A stretch of DNA of 64,000 nt from an uncultured Acidobacteriota bacterium (GCA_903873705.1 CAIQPK010000050.1:1-64000), one strand, 5' to 3'; shown: positions 1 to 8,586, counted from the first letter of the stretch. Program-made: numbers and translations. Notes: generated from the sequence alone by a model not told the origin.

Positions 1-174
1 CGTCATCTCGACCGAAGCATCGCGCTTTTGCGATGCGCAGTGGAGAGATCCCTGCATTGGCACTTGCTGTTGCGGTTGCCCCTGCGCTGGCCGTCCCCTC
101 CCCCGCAACCGTCATCTCCACCGGAGCATCGCTCTTGCGATGCGCAGTGGAGAGATCCCTGCATTGGCACTTGC
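1..174. repeat. Imperfect direct repeat pair, about 65 bp
   Basis: Two near-identical copies lie at 1-67 and 110-174. Both run from CGTCATCTC through GCGATGCGCAGTGG to GCATTGGCACTTGC, with a few substitutions and a 2-base length difference in the first third. The second copy leads straight into the hexamer tract; the first is followed by a short degenerate stretch of the same hexamers. The pair looks like a duplicated boundary of the satellite-like tract. No coding function is supported. Confidence 0.8.
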
Positions 175-423
175 CGTTGTTGTTGCTGTTGCTGTTGCCG
201 TTGCCGTTGCTGTTGCTGTTGCCGTTGCCGTTGCTGTTGCTGTTGCTGTTGCTGTTGCCGTTGCTGTTGCCGTTGCTGTTGCCGTTGCCGTTGCCGTTGC
301 TGTTGCTGTTCCCGTTGCTGTTGCTGTTGCTGTTGCATTTGCCGTTGTTATTGCTGGTGCTGTTGCTGTTGCTGTCGCTGTTGCACTTGCCGTTGTTGTT
401 CCTGTTGCTGTTGCATTTGCCGG
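171..423. repeat. TTGCTG/TTGCCG hexanucleotide tract
   Basis: About 250 bases consist almost entirely of 6-base units TTGCTG and TTGCCG, with occasional TTGTTG, TTGCAC, TTGCAT and TTGTTA variants. The period is a multiple of three, so every frame stays open and reads as Val-Ala, Leu-Leu-Pro, Cys-Arg, or (minus strand) Gln/Arg runs. The frames have no credible start, RBS or flanking domain, so I treat this as non-coding low-complexity DNA prone to slippage. It lies upstream of structured palindromes and may be an expanded intergenic repeat. Confidence 0.85.
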
Positions 424-433
424 TGCCTCGAAG

Positions 434-500
434 GTACCCCAAGGCTTCAGCCTTGGGTCTCATAGGACCGCCACAAAAGGGGCTTCAGCCCCTGGGGTAC
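434..500. repeat. Palindromic element with three-way-junction potential
   Basis: An outer inverted repeat GTACCCC (434-440) / GGGGTAC (494-500) encloses two internal hairpins. These are CCCAAGGC-TTCA-GCCTTGGG (438-457, whose first three bases overlap the outer arm) and AGGGGC-TTCA-GCCCCT (478-493). Both inner hairpins share the loop TTCA. The whole can fold as a stem carrying two side hairpins, like an intergenic structured repeat. It lies just downstream of the DoxX-like gene (minus strand, ending at 523) and could act as its terminator. Confidence 0.6.
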
Positions 501-522
501 ATTTTCCCCCACGGAGCCCCCC

Positions 523-948
523 TCACCGCTTCCTCCCCCCAACCCCACCCGCCCACAACGCCCACGCCACCAGCACCGGCTGAAAAAACAACCGCGCAAA
601 CCGCTTCCCATCCGTATCCAGTCCAAACGCATCCCGCCGATACTGATACTGCGCCATATTCCCCGGAAACACCGCCACAAACAGCCCCGCAGCAATCTTG
701 GTCAGCAACTCCTTCTCCTGCGGCAGCGCAATCAGCGCCGCGCCCAGAGCAATTTCCACCACACCCGACTGCAGCACCACCGTATCGGTATCCATCGGCA
801 CCCACGGCGGCACCTGCGCCTGGAACTCCTTCCGCGCATAAGTCAGGTGCCCCGTCCCCGCCGTCACCAGCATCAACCCCAGCGCCACCCGCGCCACATC
901 CTGCGCCGTACTCGTCTCCGAACTCGCATCCCGTTCCTGCATCATCAT
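523..948 (-). CDS. DoxX-like small membrane protein
   Basis: A 141-residue protein with about four hydrophobic segments: ARVALGLMLVTAGTGHL, VVLQSGVVEIALGAALIAL, IAAGLFVAVFPGNMAQY and LFFQPVLVAWALWAGG. The TM spacing and the FPGN-type motif after the third helix are typical of DoxX/DoxX-like membrane proteins of unknown biochemical role. I start at the ATG at 948, the first of three consecutive ATGs, because GAGG lies 8 bases upstream (957-960). The frame is open further upstream to 1062, but that part is low-complexity and unlike the family. It appears monocistronic, with palindromes on both sides. Confidence 0.65.
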   Translation of the reverse strand: MMMQERDASSETSTAQDVARVALGLMLVTAGTGHLTYARKEFQAQVPPWVPMDTDTVVLQSGVVEIALGAALIALPQEKELLTKIAAGLFVAVFPGNMAQYQYRRDAFGLDTDGKRFARLFFQPVLVAWALWAGGVGGRKR

Positions 949-1408
949 GGGCAAACCCTCTCCCCGTTCGATGCACAAATCTCCCCCCAGCCCAACCTGG
1001 TCCCTTGGTGCGCACGATGCTTCACCCCGCCAGAGCCCTAAGCGCTGAAGGCGCGACGCCATACCAGCCTAGGCCGAAGGCCTAGGTAAACGCCGCGTCG
1101 AAGACGCTACCGCGCTGCCGCAGGCCGGAGTGAAGGCGCAGCCGCAACGACCCAATTGCCTTCCGTCGCAGCCGAACCACGGCACAAGGCCCAACCGCCG
1201 GCTGCCGGACGCCGCCTTCCTTCCGTCGCAGCCGAACCACCTCCACCACCAACCCCTTGACACTCCATGTAAACTAAAGACAGCAGAAGAGCCCGGCCAA
1301 AAGCCGGGCTCTTCTCATTTCCGCTCTTTGAAAACCTCGAGGTCTACCCAGACCTGACCCAATAGAATCTGAGATTTTGCAGACCAGATCCGGGGGGGCA
1401 CACCCACC
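949..1408. other. Intergenic region with short hairpins and a 22-bp direct repeat
   Basis: No convincing gene lies here. Visible structures are a perfect hairpin CCTAGGCC-GAA-GGCCTAGG (1068-1086), a second GAA-loop hairpin GCGTC-GAA-GACGC (1095-1107), a 22-bp exact direct repeat at 1159-1180 and 1219-1240 containing TTCCGTCGCAGCCGAACCAC, and the terminator listed separately. A TTGACA at 1257 has no properly spaced -10 box. Confidence 0.6.
1285..1315 (-). terminator. Intrinsic terminator of the pyrimidine operon
   Basis: A perfect 13-bp stem AGAAGAGCCCGGC (1285-1297) with a 5-base loop and the complementary arm at 1303-1315. It lies 94 bases past the stop of the aminotransferase gene, the last gene of the minus-strand operon. 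The U-tract is weak on both strands, so strand assignment rests on gene order. Confidence 0.75.
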
Positions 1409-2827
1409 CTAGCTATCCGAAGTCACCGCCGTAGTAGGGAGCTCGGGGCCATCCGGAATGCAATGCTCATCCGCCATGGAAAGATATTTATCCAGCAGAT
1501 CGATCCCCCGCGTAATCTCCTCCCGCGTCACAATCAGCGGCGGGGCAATCACGAAGTGCGAAACCCAGGCCTGAATCGTCACCCCTTCAGCCAGCATCTT
1601 CGCCGCAATCTGGTCCACCAGCAAAGCCTTGCCGGAGATCTTGTCCGCATACGTGTTGAACGCTTCCTTGGTCGTCCGGTTCTTCACCAGGTCAACCGCC
1701 CAGAACAAGCCCGCTCCGCGCACATCGCCCACACTCGGATGCTTCACCATCAAGGCCCTCAGCTTCTCCTCCACGAACGGAGCCAGTTCCTTCGCCCGCT
1801 CCACCAGCTTCAGCCGCTTCATCTCCTTGATCGTGGCCACCGCAGGAGCCAGCGTCATAGGATGGGCCTCGTAAGTGTGACCATGCGCAAAGTAGTGGTC
1901 CTGGAAGAAGTCTCCAATCGCCTGCGTCGTCGCACACAGCCCCAGCGGAACATACGCCGACGTGATCCCCTTGGCCGTAGTCAGGATGTCCGGCCGCACA
2001 CCCCACATGTCCATAGCGAACCACTCGCCGCACCGCCCCCACCCGGCCATCACCTCATCGGCAATCAGCAAAACGCCATGCTCATCGCAGATCTTCCGCA
2101 GCTTCTGCATATAACCCGCAGGCGGAACGATCACACCATTGGTCCCCACGACCGGCTCAACCAGCACAGCAGCCACATCCGACTCGTTCCGGATCATGTG
2201 CTCCAGGTAATCCGCGCAGGCAATCCCGCACTCCGGAAACGTATGCTTCAGCGGGCACTTGTAGCAATGCGCCTCAGGCCCAAAGATGATCCCCTGGGCC
2301 TTACCCCGCGGCTCCACCGGCCACCGCCGCGGATCGCCAGTAGCCGCAATCGAGCTGGAAGTCGACCCATGGTACGACCGGTACCGCGAAATGATCTTCG
2401 TTTTCCCGGTGTACATGCGAGCAATCTTGAACGCCGCCTCATTCGCATCCGTTCCGCTGGTCGTAAAGAAGAACTTGTTCAGCCCCTTCGGCAACACTTC
2501 CAGCAGCAGCTGCGAGAGCTCCGCCCGCGTCGTCGTCGCATAACCCGGCATCGCATAAGCCAGCTCCTGCGCCTGCTTGGCGATCGAGTCGATCACCGCC
2601 TGGTTCTTGTGTCCCAGGTTCGAGCACATCAGCTGCGACGAGAAGTCGAGGTACTTCTTCCCGTTGCCATCAGTGATGTAGCAACCCTCAGCATCGACAA
2701 TGTGCATCGGGTTCCAGCCCTTCTGGAAGCGCCAGGTGCCATAGTTCGAGTCGCGGGTAATCTGCACAACCTGCTCTGAGGTCAGCGGTGTGGTCGAGGT
2801 CTGCTCCAAGGTGTCAGTCGGACTCAT
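1409..2827 (-). CDS. Class III PLP aminotransferase, probably beta-alanine/omega-amino acid:pyruvate type
   Basis: A 472-residue class III (omega) aminotransferase. It shows the cofactor region TSGTDANEAA (about 123-132), the ADEVMAGWGR segment with the pyridine-binding Asp (about 256-265), and the Schiff-base lysine K286 in TTAKGITS. It ends the operon encoding PreTA and dihydropyrimidinase, so the inferred substrate is beta-alanine (from uracil) or 3-aminoisobutyrate (from thymine), giving malonate semialdehyde or methylmalonate semialdehyde. The ATG at 2827 has AAGGGA about 7 bases upstream, and only 15 bases separate it from the transporter gene. Class membership is firm; substrate rests on context. 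Confidence 0.85.
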   Translation of the reverse strand: MSPTDTLEQTSTTPLTSEQVVQITRDSNYGTWRFQKGWNPMHIVDAEGCYITDGNGKKYLDFSSQLMCSNLGHKNQAVIDSIAKQAQELAYAMPGYATTTRAELSQLLLEVLPKGLNKFFFTTSGTDANEAAFKIARMYTGKTKIISRYRSYHGSTSSSIAATGDPRRWPVEPRGKAQGIIFGPEAHCYKCPLKHTFPECGIACADYLEHMIRNESDVAAVLVEPVVGTNGVIVPPAGYMQKLRKICDEHGVLLIADEVMAGWGRCGEWFAMDMWGVRPDILTTAKGITSAYVPLGLCATTQAIGDFFQDHYFAHGHTYEAHPMTLAPAVATIKEMKRLKLVERAKELAPFVEEKLRALMVKHPSVGDVRGAGLFWAVDLVKNRTTKEAFNTYADKISGKALLVDQIAAKMLAEGVTIQAWVSHFVIAPPLIVTREEITRGIDLLDKYLSMADEHCIPDGPELPTTAVTSDS

Positions 2828-2842
2828 GCGTAATCCCTTTCG

Positions 2843-4288
2843 TTATTCAGCAGCTGCAGCGTGCTGGACACGATGGCCCAACATCATCACATAGTAGAGG
2901 CCGCCGGAGAGGAAGAACCCGACAAACCACGCCATCGTAAACAGCGGTTCAAGTGCCGGTATAAACCGTCCCGCCAGCGCGGCAACAATACCGATGATAA
3001 GCGATATCACCGCTGCCCCATTGATCCCGTTGCGATACTCGTACATCGCGCCGCGCCGGTAGAGGTCATCGACCACCAGACGCGTCCGCCGCACCAGGAA
3101 GTAATCCGCCACCATAATCCCCGCCACCGGCCCCAGCAGCCCCGAGTAATCCACCAGCCACCCCAGGTAGTTATGCGAACTGGCCATCAACTTCCAGGGC
3201 ATAATCGCCAAACCCAGCACCCCGGTAATCAGCCCACCCATCCGAAAACTGATGTACTTCGGCGCAAGATTGGAGAAGTCGTTCGAAGGCCCCACAACGT
3301 TCGCCCCGATATTGACATTCAGCGTCGCCACCAGCAGCGCAATTAGTCCCAGGAACGCCAGCAACGGCTGATGGAACTTCCCCAGCAGTTCCACCGGACT
3401 CCAGATCGGGTGCCCAAAGATAACCGCCGAAGCCGATGTGCACGCAATGCCCAGGAACGAGTACAGCGTCATCGCCACCGGCAGGCCAATCGCCTGTCCC
3501 ACAATCTGCGCATCCTGGTTCTTCGCATACCGCGTAAAGTCCGGAATGTTGAGCGACAGCGTAGCCCAATACCCAACCATTCCCGTCAGTGCCGGAAAGA
3601 AATACTTCAGGAACGAAGACGTGTCCGCAAATCGGCTCGGCTCCGACAGCATCGGCCCAAATCCGCCGGCTTTCTTTAGCATGAATCCCAGCAGCAACGC
3701 CGACATCACCACCATGAACGGCGCGGAGTAGCTCTGCAGGAACCGGATCGACTCCACGCCACGCCACACTACACCCATATTGATCAGCCAGAAACCAAGA
3801 AAGCAGGTCCACGTAACCCACTCCGCGCCCGCTGTCGAAGGTGCCAGAATATGCACCATCTGCGCGATCGCCTGGCCGCCGATCCACGACTGAATTCCAA
3901 ACCACCCGCAAGCGACAATTGCTCGCAACACTGCCGGTATATTCGCCCCGCGGGTTCCAAAGCTCGCCCGCACAAACACCGGAAACGGGATGCCATACTT
4001 CGTTCCCGCATGCGCATTCAGCAGCATCGGGACCAGCACAATCAGATTGCCGAGCAGGATCGTAAACACCGCCTGCTTCCAATTCATGCCTCCATTGATC
4101 AGCGACGCCGCCAGCATGTAAGTCGTTACTTCCATCGACATCGAAAACCACAATGCGATGTAGTTGTACGTGCTCCAAGTCCGCTGCGAAGGCACGGTCG
4201 GTGCCAGGTCGTCGTTATACAGCCGCGGATCCGCGTTGATGATGCCATGCTGACGCGGGTGCATCTCCGGTTCAACGGCTGTGAGCAT
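2843..4288 (-). CDS. NCS1-family nucleobase:cation symporter
   Basis: A 481-residue integral membrane protein with about 12 hydrophobic helices. It has the NCS1 signatures: an N-terminal PSQRTWSTYNYIALWFSMSM segment before TM1, a TM with GNLIVLVPMLLNAHAG, and FGTRGANIPAVLRAIVACGW. NCS1 carriers import uracil, allantoin, hydantoins or cytosine with H+ or Na+. Within this operon, uracil/thymine or their dihydro forms are the likely substrates. Its ATG overlaps the dihydropyrimidinase stop (TGATG, 4286-4290), so translation is probably coupled. The C-terminus runs through two last TMs to a short His/Ala-rich tail. Confidence 0.88.
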   Translation of the reverse strand: MLTAVEPEMHPRQHGIINADPRLYNDDLAPTVPSQRTWSTYNYIALWFSMSMEVTTYMLAASLINGGMNWKQAVFTILLGNLIVLVPMLLNAHAGTKYGIPFPVFVRASFGTRGANIPAVLRAIVACGWFGIQSWIGGQAIAQMVHILAPSTAGAEWVTWTCFLGFWLINMGVVWRGVESIRFLQSYSAPFMVVMSALLLGFMLKKAGGFGPMLSEPSRFADTSSFLKYFFPALTGMVGYWATLSLNIPDFTRYAKNQDAQIVGQAIGLPVAMTLYSFLGIACTSASAVIFGHPIWSPVELLGKFHQPLLAFLGLIALLVATLNVNIGANVVGPSNDFSNLAPKYISFRMGGLITGVLGLAIMPWKLMASSHNYLGWLVDYSGLLGPVAGIMVADYFLVRRTRLVVDDLYRRGAMYEYRNGINGAAVISLIIGIVAALAGRFIPALEPLFTMAWFVGFFLSGGLYYVMMLGHRVQHAAAAE

Positions 4289-5685
4289 CAGTCCAGTCCT
4301 CCCGCGTTTGCAATGCGCTTGATGAACTTCCCGTGGCCCACTTCACCGACGAACTTCCCGTCTTTCACCACCTGCTTACCGCGCGAGAACACGTGCTTCG
4401 CATTGCCCTTCACCTTCCATCCTTCAAACATGGAATAATCTGTTGCCATGCACTGGGTCGCGGCTGAAATCGTGTAGTCCTCATTTGGGTCCCACAGCAG
4501 AATGTCCGCGTCCTTGCCCGGTGCGATCACTCCCTTCTGCGTCATGCCAAAGATGCGCGCCGGCGCCGTGCAGGCCAGAGAGACAAACTTCTCCGGCGTA
4601 ATCCGTCCCGCGTTCACGCCAAAGTGCCAAAGAATCTGTAGCCGGTTCTCAATCCCCGGACCACCGTTAGGGATCTTGCGGAAGTCGCCCTTGCCGAGCG
4701 CCTTCTGATCCATCGTGAAGGGACAATGATCCGTCGAGACCACCGAGAGCGAGCCATCAGCTAACGCGTCCCACAGCGGGTCCTGATTCTTCTTCTCGCG
4801 CAACGGCGGTGTGAACACAAACTTCGCCTCGTCCCAACTCTTGCCCGGCATCTGGTCTTCGATGGACAGCACCAGGTACTGTGTGCAGGTCTCGGCCAGC
4901 GCGCGAGCACCCCGCGCCTGCATGAACTTCAACTCAGCCAGCGCCGCCTCATTGGACAGGTGCACGATATATACCGCGCACCCCGCCATATCCGCCAATG
5001 CAATCGACCTATGCGTCGCTTCAGCCTCCGCCTTGGGCGAACGGGAGAGCGCGTGATAATGCGGTTCGGTCTTTCCTTCCGCAATCATCTGCGAAACAAC
5101 AATATCGATGGCGCTGCCATTCTCTGCATGAATGCAGCAGAGCGCATTGAGCTCCGCTGCCTTCTGCATCACCTGAAACATCAGGCTGTCATTGATCATC
5201 AGCACGTTGGGGTACGCCATGAACAGCTTGAAGCTCGTGATGCCGAAATTCACCATCTCCTGCATCTCGCGCAGTGTCTCGACGCCGTTCTCGCCGTGCA
5301 GGTTCGTCACAGCCATGTGCAGCGAAAAGTCAACACAGGCCTTTCCTTCGGACTTCTTCAGCCACGTGGTCAGCGCGTCATTCAGCGTGCTGCTCTGGTT
5401 CTGCAGCGCAAAGTCGATGACCGACGTCGTTCCACCAACCGCCGCAGCCTGCGTGCCAGTGGTATAGTCGTCCGCCGATGTCGTCCCGCCGAACGGCATA
5501 TCCAGGTGAGTATGGACATCGATGGCGCCCGGCATCACCAGCAAGCCGGTTGCATCAACCACGGTGTGGCCAGCGGGCGAAATGCCCTCTGCGACTTCGC
5601 GGATGGTCTCTCCGTCAAGCAGCACATCAAGCCGCTGAGATCCCTCAGCACTTACTACCGTTCCATTTTTGACCAGGGTTCCCAT
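4288..5685 (-). CDS. hydA: Dihydropyrimidinase (D-hydantoinase family)
   Basis: A 465-residue cyclic amidohydrolase that hydrolyses 5,6-dihydrouracil or dihydrothymine to N-carbamoyl-beta-amino acids. All dinuclear-zinc ligands are visible: DVHTHLD (HxH), the carboxylated Lys in TSFKLFMAYP, CCIHAENG, YIVHLSNE and the Asp of VSTDHCPF. Length matches the family. I start at the ATG at 5685 (protein MGTLVKNGT) because AGGAG lies 6 bases upstream (5692-5696). An in-frame ATG at 5706 has no such site. The gene follows preA by 26 bases and overlaps the transporter start. This is step two of the reductive pathway; hydantoin could be an alternative substrate. Confidence 0.92.
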   Translation of the reverse strand: MGTLVKNGTVVSAEGSQRLDVLLDGETIREVAEGISPAGHTVVDATGLLVMPGAIDVHTHLDMPFGGTTSADDYTTGTQAAAVGGTTSVIDFALQNQSSTLNDALTTWLKKSEGKACVDFSLHMAVTNLHGENGVETLREMQEMVNFGITSFKLFMAYPNVLMINDSLMFQVMQKAAELNALCCIHAENGSAIDIVVSQMIAEGKTEPHYHALSRSPKAEAEATHRSIALADMAGCAVYIVHLSNEAALAELKFMQARGARALAETCTQYLVLSIEDQMPGKSWDEAKFVFTPPLREKKNQDPLWDALADGSLSVVSTDHCPFTMDQKALGKGDFRKIPNGGPGIENRLQILWHFGVNAGRITPEKFVSLACTAPARIFGMTQKGVIAPGKDADILLWDPNEDYTISAATQCMATDYSMFEGWKVKGNAKHVFSRGKQVVKDGKFVGEVGHGKFIKRIANAGGLD

Positions 5686-5711
5686 ACTTCGCTCCTGTCG
5701 AATCAACTAGG

Positions 5712-7166
5712 CTAGTGCCCGACTACAATGGGTCCAGCCCCTGCAGCGACACGTTCTTCCCACGTTTGCGGTGGTAATCCATTCTCTACCCGCTCCATGG
5801 TGATGCAATCCTCGACAGGGCAAACCAGTGAGCAAAGATTGCACCCGACACACTCGTCCGCATCGACGCGCGGTATCCTGTGCAGCGGGGTCAGACTGCT
5901 GTCGTTGCCCGCGCCATCCAGGTCCAGTTTCGGGATCGGCGTCGTTGAGATGGTTTTCACCGACTCCGCAAACCGCATCGCCGGCGTCGGCTTGCCATGC
6001 GGGTTCGGGTCATGGTGTGAGTAGCGTGGATCGATACCGGTGACGACCGCCTGCGACCCGCCGTCGGCACGATCGAGATGGATGCACTGGTGCGCTCCAT
6101 CCCAGCAAGCTGTGTAACAAAGCTGGCAACCGATGCACTTATCAGCGTGGATCTCGGCCACCACGCGATAGTTTAGATTCAGGCTCTTCCACTCGCGCAT
6201 GTTCGGCAGCGAGAGACCACGGAAGTCCTCGATCGTCTCATAACCCTTCTGCCGCATCCATTCGAGCAGACCGTCGTTCATGTCCTCAACGATCCGATAG
6301 CCGTAATGCATCGCCGCCGTGCACACCTGCACGGTGCCCGCGCCGAGCAGGATGAACTCCGCCGCATCCTGCCAGGTGCCAATGCCACCGATACCCGACA
6401 TCGGCAGAGGATTGCCATCAACAAAGTCCGAGTTAACCTGCTGCACCATATTCAACGCGATCGGCTTGACCGCAGGCCCGCAGTAACCACCGTGCGAGGA
6501 CTTGCCGTCGACTTTGGGGCGAGGCTCCAGCGTATTGAGATCGATGCCGGTAATAGAGTTGATCGTGTTGATCGCTGAAACCGCATCGGCACCGGCGCGT
6601 TTCGCCGCCCGCGCGGGCATGCGTATGTCGGAGATGTTCGGCGTCAGCTTGACGATCACCGGCGTGCGGGCCTTCTCTTTCACCCAGCTTGTAATTTGCT
6701 GGCAGTACTCCGGTACCTGCCCCACCGCTGACCCCATGCCGCGCTCACTCATACCGTGCGGGCATCCAAAGTTCAGCTCCAGGCCGTCGGCACCAGCATC
6801 TTCGGCGCGCTGAACGATGTCATGCCACGTCTCACGCTTCGATTCCACCATCAGCGATGCGATCACCACATGCTTCGGATAGCGACGTTTCACTTCAGCG
6901 ATTTCGCGCAGATTTGTTTCAGTAGGACGATCCGAGATGAGCTCAATATTGTTGAAGCCCATCATTCGCTGCCCGGCCCAATCGATCGATGAGTAGCGTG
7001 ACGACACGTTCGTCACCTGCTCGCCGATGGTCTTCCATACTGCTCCTCCCCAGCCGGCATCGAAGGCACGCATGATTTGCTCGCCGCAGTTGGTGGGCGG
7101 CGCAGAGGCCAGCCAGAAGGGATTAATACAGCGGATACCCGCAAAAGTCGTTTCAAGCGTTGGCAT
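5712..7166 (-). CDS. preA: NAD-dependent dihydropyrimidine dehydrogenase, PreA subunit
   Basis: A 484-residue protein with an FMN-binding dihydroorotate-dehydrogenase-like barrel, including LNFGCPHGMSERGMG (about residues 130-144), VIVKLTPNISD and MSGIGGIGTWQDAAEF. Two C-terminal [4Fe-4S] motifs follow: CIGCQLCYTAC and CVGCNLCSLVCP. With PreT it interconverts uracil/thymine and their 5,6-dihydro forms. The position of the mammalian catalytic Cys reads Val (SAVGQ); as I recall, E. coli PreA (SDVGQ) also lacks it, so this need not mean loss of activity. The ATG has GGAGGG 5 bases upstream and overlaps preT by 14 bases. Confidence 0.93.
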   Translation of the reverse strand: MPTLETTFAGIRCINPFWLASAPPTNCGEQIMRAFDAGWGGAVWKTIGEQVTNVSSRYSSIDWAGQRMMGFNNIELISDRPTETNLREIAEVKRRYPKHVVIASLMVESKRETWHDIVQRAEDAGADGLELNFGCPHGMSERGMGSAVGQVPEYCQQITSWVKEKARTPVIVKLTPNISDIRMPARAAKRAGADAVSAINTINSITGIDLNTLEPRPKVDGKSSHGGYCGPAVKPIALNMVQQVNSDFVDGNPLPMSGIGGIGTWQDAAEFILLGAGTVQVCTAAMHYGYRIVEDMNDGLLEWMRQKGYETIEDFRGLSLPNMREWKSLNLNYRVVAEIHADKCIGCQLCYTACWDGAHQCIHLDRADGGSQAVVTGIDPRYSHHDPNPHGKPTPAMRFAESVKTISTTPIPKLDLDGAGNDSSLTPLHRIPRVDADECVGCNLCSLVCPVEDCITMERVENGLPPQTWEERVAAGAGPIVVGH

Positions 7167-8511
7167 TTTCGCCCTCCAACCACGTCGCGATACCCACGCC
7201 CGCGCGCTTTCCGTCTGCTACGGCATCCACCACTTCACGGCCGCCATTAGTACAGTCGCCGCCCGCAAAATACTTCGGGTTCGACGTCTGCCCCGATGCC
7301 CGGTCAATCACAATCCTGCCGCGCTCCAGCTTGACCTTTTCTGCGCGGTCTTCGACGGCAGCAAGAAAATCCGTGTGCGTCGATTGACCAATCGCCAGAA
7401 TGATCATGTCCGTCGGCAGCCTAACGTTCGAGCCCTGCAGCGGCACGAGCGAACCGTCAGCGCTGGCTTCAAGCTTCTGGAGCTCCAGCCCCTCAACTTT
7501 CTCGCTGCCGCTAATTCCGATGGGCGCCACATGAAAGAGAAATTTAACGCCCTCCTGTTTAGCGTGTTCATACTCGAAGTCGAACGCGGACATCTGCTCC
7601 GGTCCGCGGCGATAAATCATGTGGACTTCCGTGGCACCCAGCCGCACTGCAGCATTCGCCGCATCGATAGCAGTATTGCCAGCGCCGACAACGGCAACGC
7701 GCGCGGGGGCCGCCGTGATGCTGCCGCTCTTATAGCCGGCGATAAAGTCGAGCGCATTGGTCATGCCCTGCATCTGCTCGCCCGCAACCCCAAGGCGATG
7801 GATCGCGCCCAGCCCCATGCCGAGGAACACGGCATCGTGGGAAGCTTCAAGTTCTTCCAGTTTCTCCGCGTCGATGGTCGTATTGAAGTGAAAATTCACG
7901 CCAAGCTGAGCCAGCATATCGATCTCGCGCAGGCTCGCTTCGAACGTCAGCTTGTACTCGGCAATGCCGTAGGTATTCAACCCACCCGGCAACGGGCGCG
8001 CGTCGTAAATGTCGGCACGAATGCCACGCCGCCGCAGCTCCGCCGCGCACGAAAGTGATGCGGGACCTCCGCCGATCAGCGCCACGGACGCTCCACTATC
8101 CTCGCCGGGGGCAAACGGCAGCGGGGCTCCGCTCGCATGCAGCGCATCCATCGCATAGCGCTGAAGTCGACCAATCTGGATCGGCTGCTTGTTATAGCGA
8201 TGCATCACGCAGGCGCCTTCACACAAGACCTGTACCGGGCACGCGCGCGAGCAGCTGGCGCCCAGGATATTCGCATCAAGAATGGTCTTCGCCGACCCCA
8301 TCAAGTTGCCGCTGGCAATCTTCTTGATGAACTTCGGCACATCGATATGCGTCGGGCAGGCCTGCATGCACGGCGCGTCAAAACAGTAGAGACAGCGATT
8401 GGCCTCCGGGACTGCAGCCTGCTTATCGAAAGCCGGATGCAGATCGGGGAATCGCAGCACGATTTCCGGCGACGCCGGCGACTGCTCTTGAAACCTGTTG
8501 GTTTGGCTCAT
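7153..8511 (-). CDS. preT: NAD-dependent dihydropyrimidine dehydrogenase, PreT subunit
   Basis: A 452-residue flavoprotein of the GltB-small-subunit type that passes electrons between NAD(P)H and PreA. The N-terminal cysteine domain is present (CLYCFDAPCMQACPTHIDV, then CSRACPVQVLCEGAC). An FAD dinucleotide fold follows (ALIGGGPASLSCAAEL), then an NAD(P) fold (VAVVGAGNTAIDAANAAVRLG), and a final GGDCTNGGREVVDAVADGK FAD motif. The ATG at 8511 is preceded by GAGAAG. It overlaps preA by 14 bases, suggesting stoichiometric coupled translation. A 155-base gap with two hairpins separates it from the upstream hydrolase gene. Confidence 0.93.
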   Translation of the reverse strand: MSQTNRFQEQSPASPEIVLRFPDLHPAFDKQAAVPEANRCLYCFDAPCMQACPTHIDVPKFIKKIASGNLMGSAKTILDANILGASCSRACPVQVLCEGACVMHRYNKQPIQIGRLQRYAMDALHASGAPLPFAPGEDSGASVALIGGGPASLSCAAELRRRGIRADIYDARPLPGGLNTYGIAEYKLTFEASLREIDMLAQLGVNFHFNTTIDAEKLEELEASHDAVFLGMGLGAIHRLGVAGEQMQGMTNALDFIAGYKSGSITAAPARVAVVGAGNTAIDAANAAVRLGATEVHMIYRRGPEQMSAFDFEYEHAKQEGVKFLFHVAPIGISGSEKVEGLELQKLEASADGSLVPLQGSNVRLPTDMIILAIGQSTHTDFLAAVEDRAEKVKLERGRIVIDRASGQTSNPKYFAGGDCTNGGREVVDAVADGKRAGVGIATWLEGENANA

Positions 8512-8535
8512 CGTAACTTCTCAATCTCCATCCGC

Positions 8536-8586
8536 ATTGCCGTTCAAGAAAGGCAATACCCGCAGTGGACTCGTTATCCACGCGGG
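8536..8586 (-). promoter_or_regulatory. Two tandem hairpins between the hydrolase gene and preT
   Basis: On the minus strand, reading from the hydrolase towards preT, there is first a 10-bp stem with one bulge (CCCGC/GCGGG plus GTGGA/TCCAC, 8559-8586, 7-base loop). A 6-bp stem ATTGCC/GGCAAT (8536-8557, 10-base loop) follows 1 base later. The second hairpin lies 24 bases before the preT ATG, close to its ribosome-binding region. They could be a partial terminator, an mRNA-processing site or an attenuator that sets different expression of the two genes. No U-tract is visible. Confidence 0.4.

Noticed and set aside
3-465. Open frames giving Gln/Arg-rich, Cys/Arg-rich, Leu/Pro-rich or Val/Ala-rich proteins
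   Set aside because: All arise from the TTGCTG/TTGCCG hexamer tract, which keeps every frame open; no RBS, domain or codon bias supports a protein.
1257-1290. TTGACA as a promoter for a plus-strand gene
   Set aside because: No -10 box at 15-19 bases and no downstream plus-strand gene.
5712-7166. Loss of the catalytic Cys of mammalian dihydropyrimidine dehydrogenase in PreA
   Set aside because: From memory, E. coli PreA also lacks Cys at this place, so it is probably a normal feature of the bacterial subunit.
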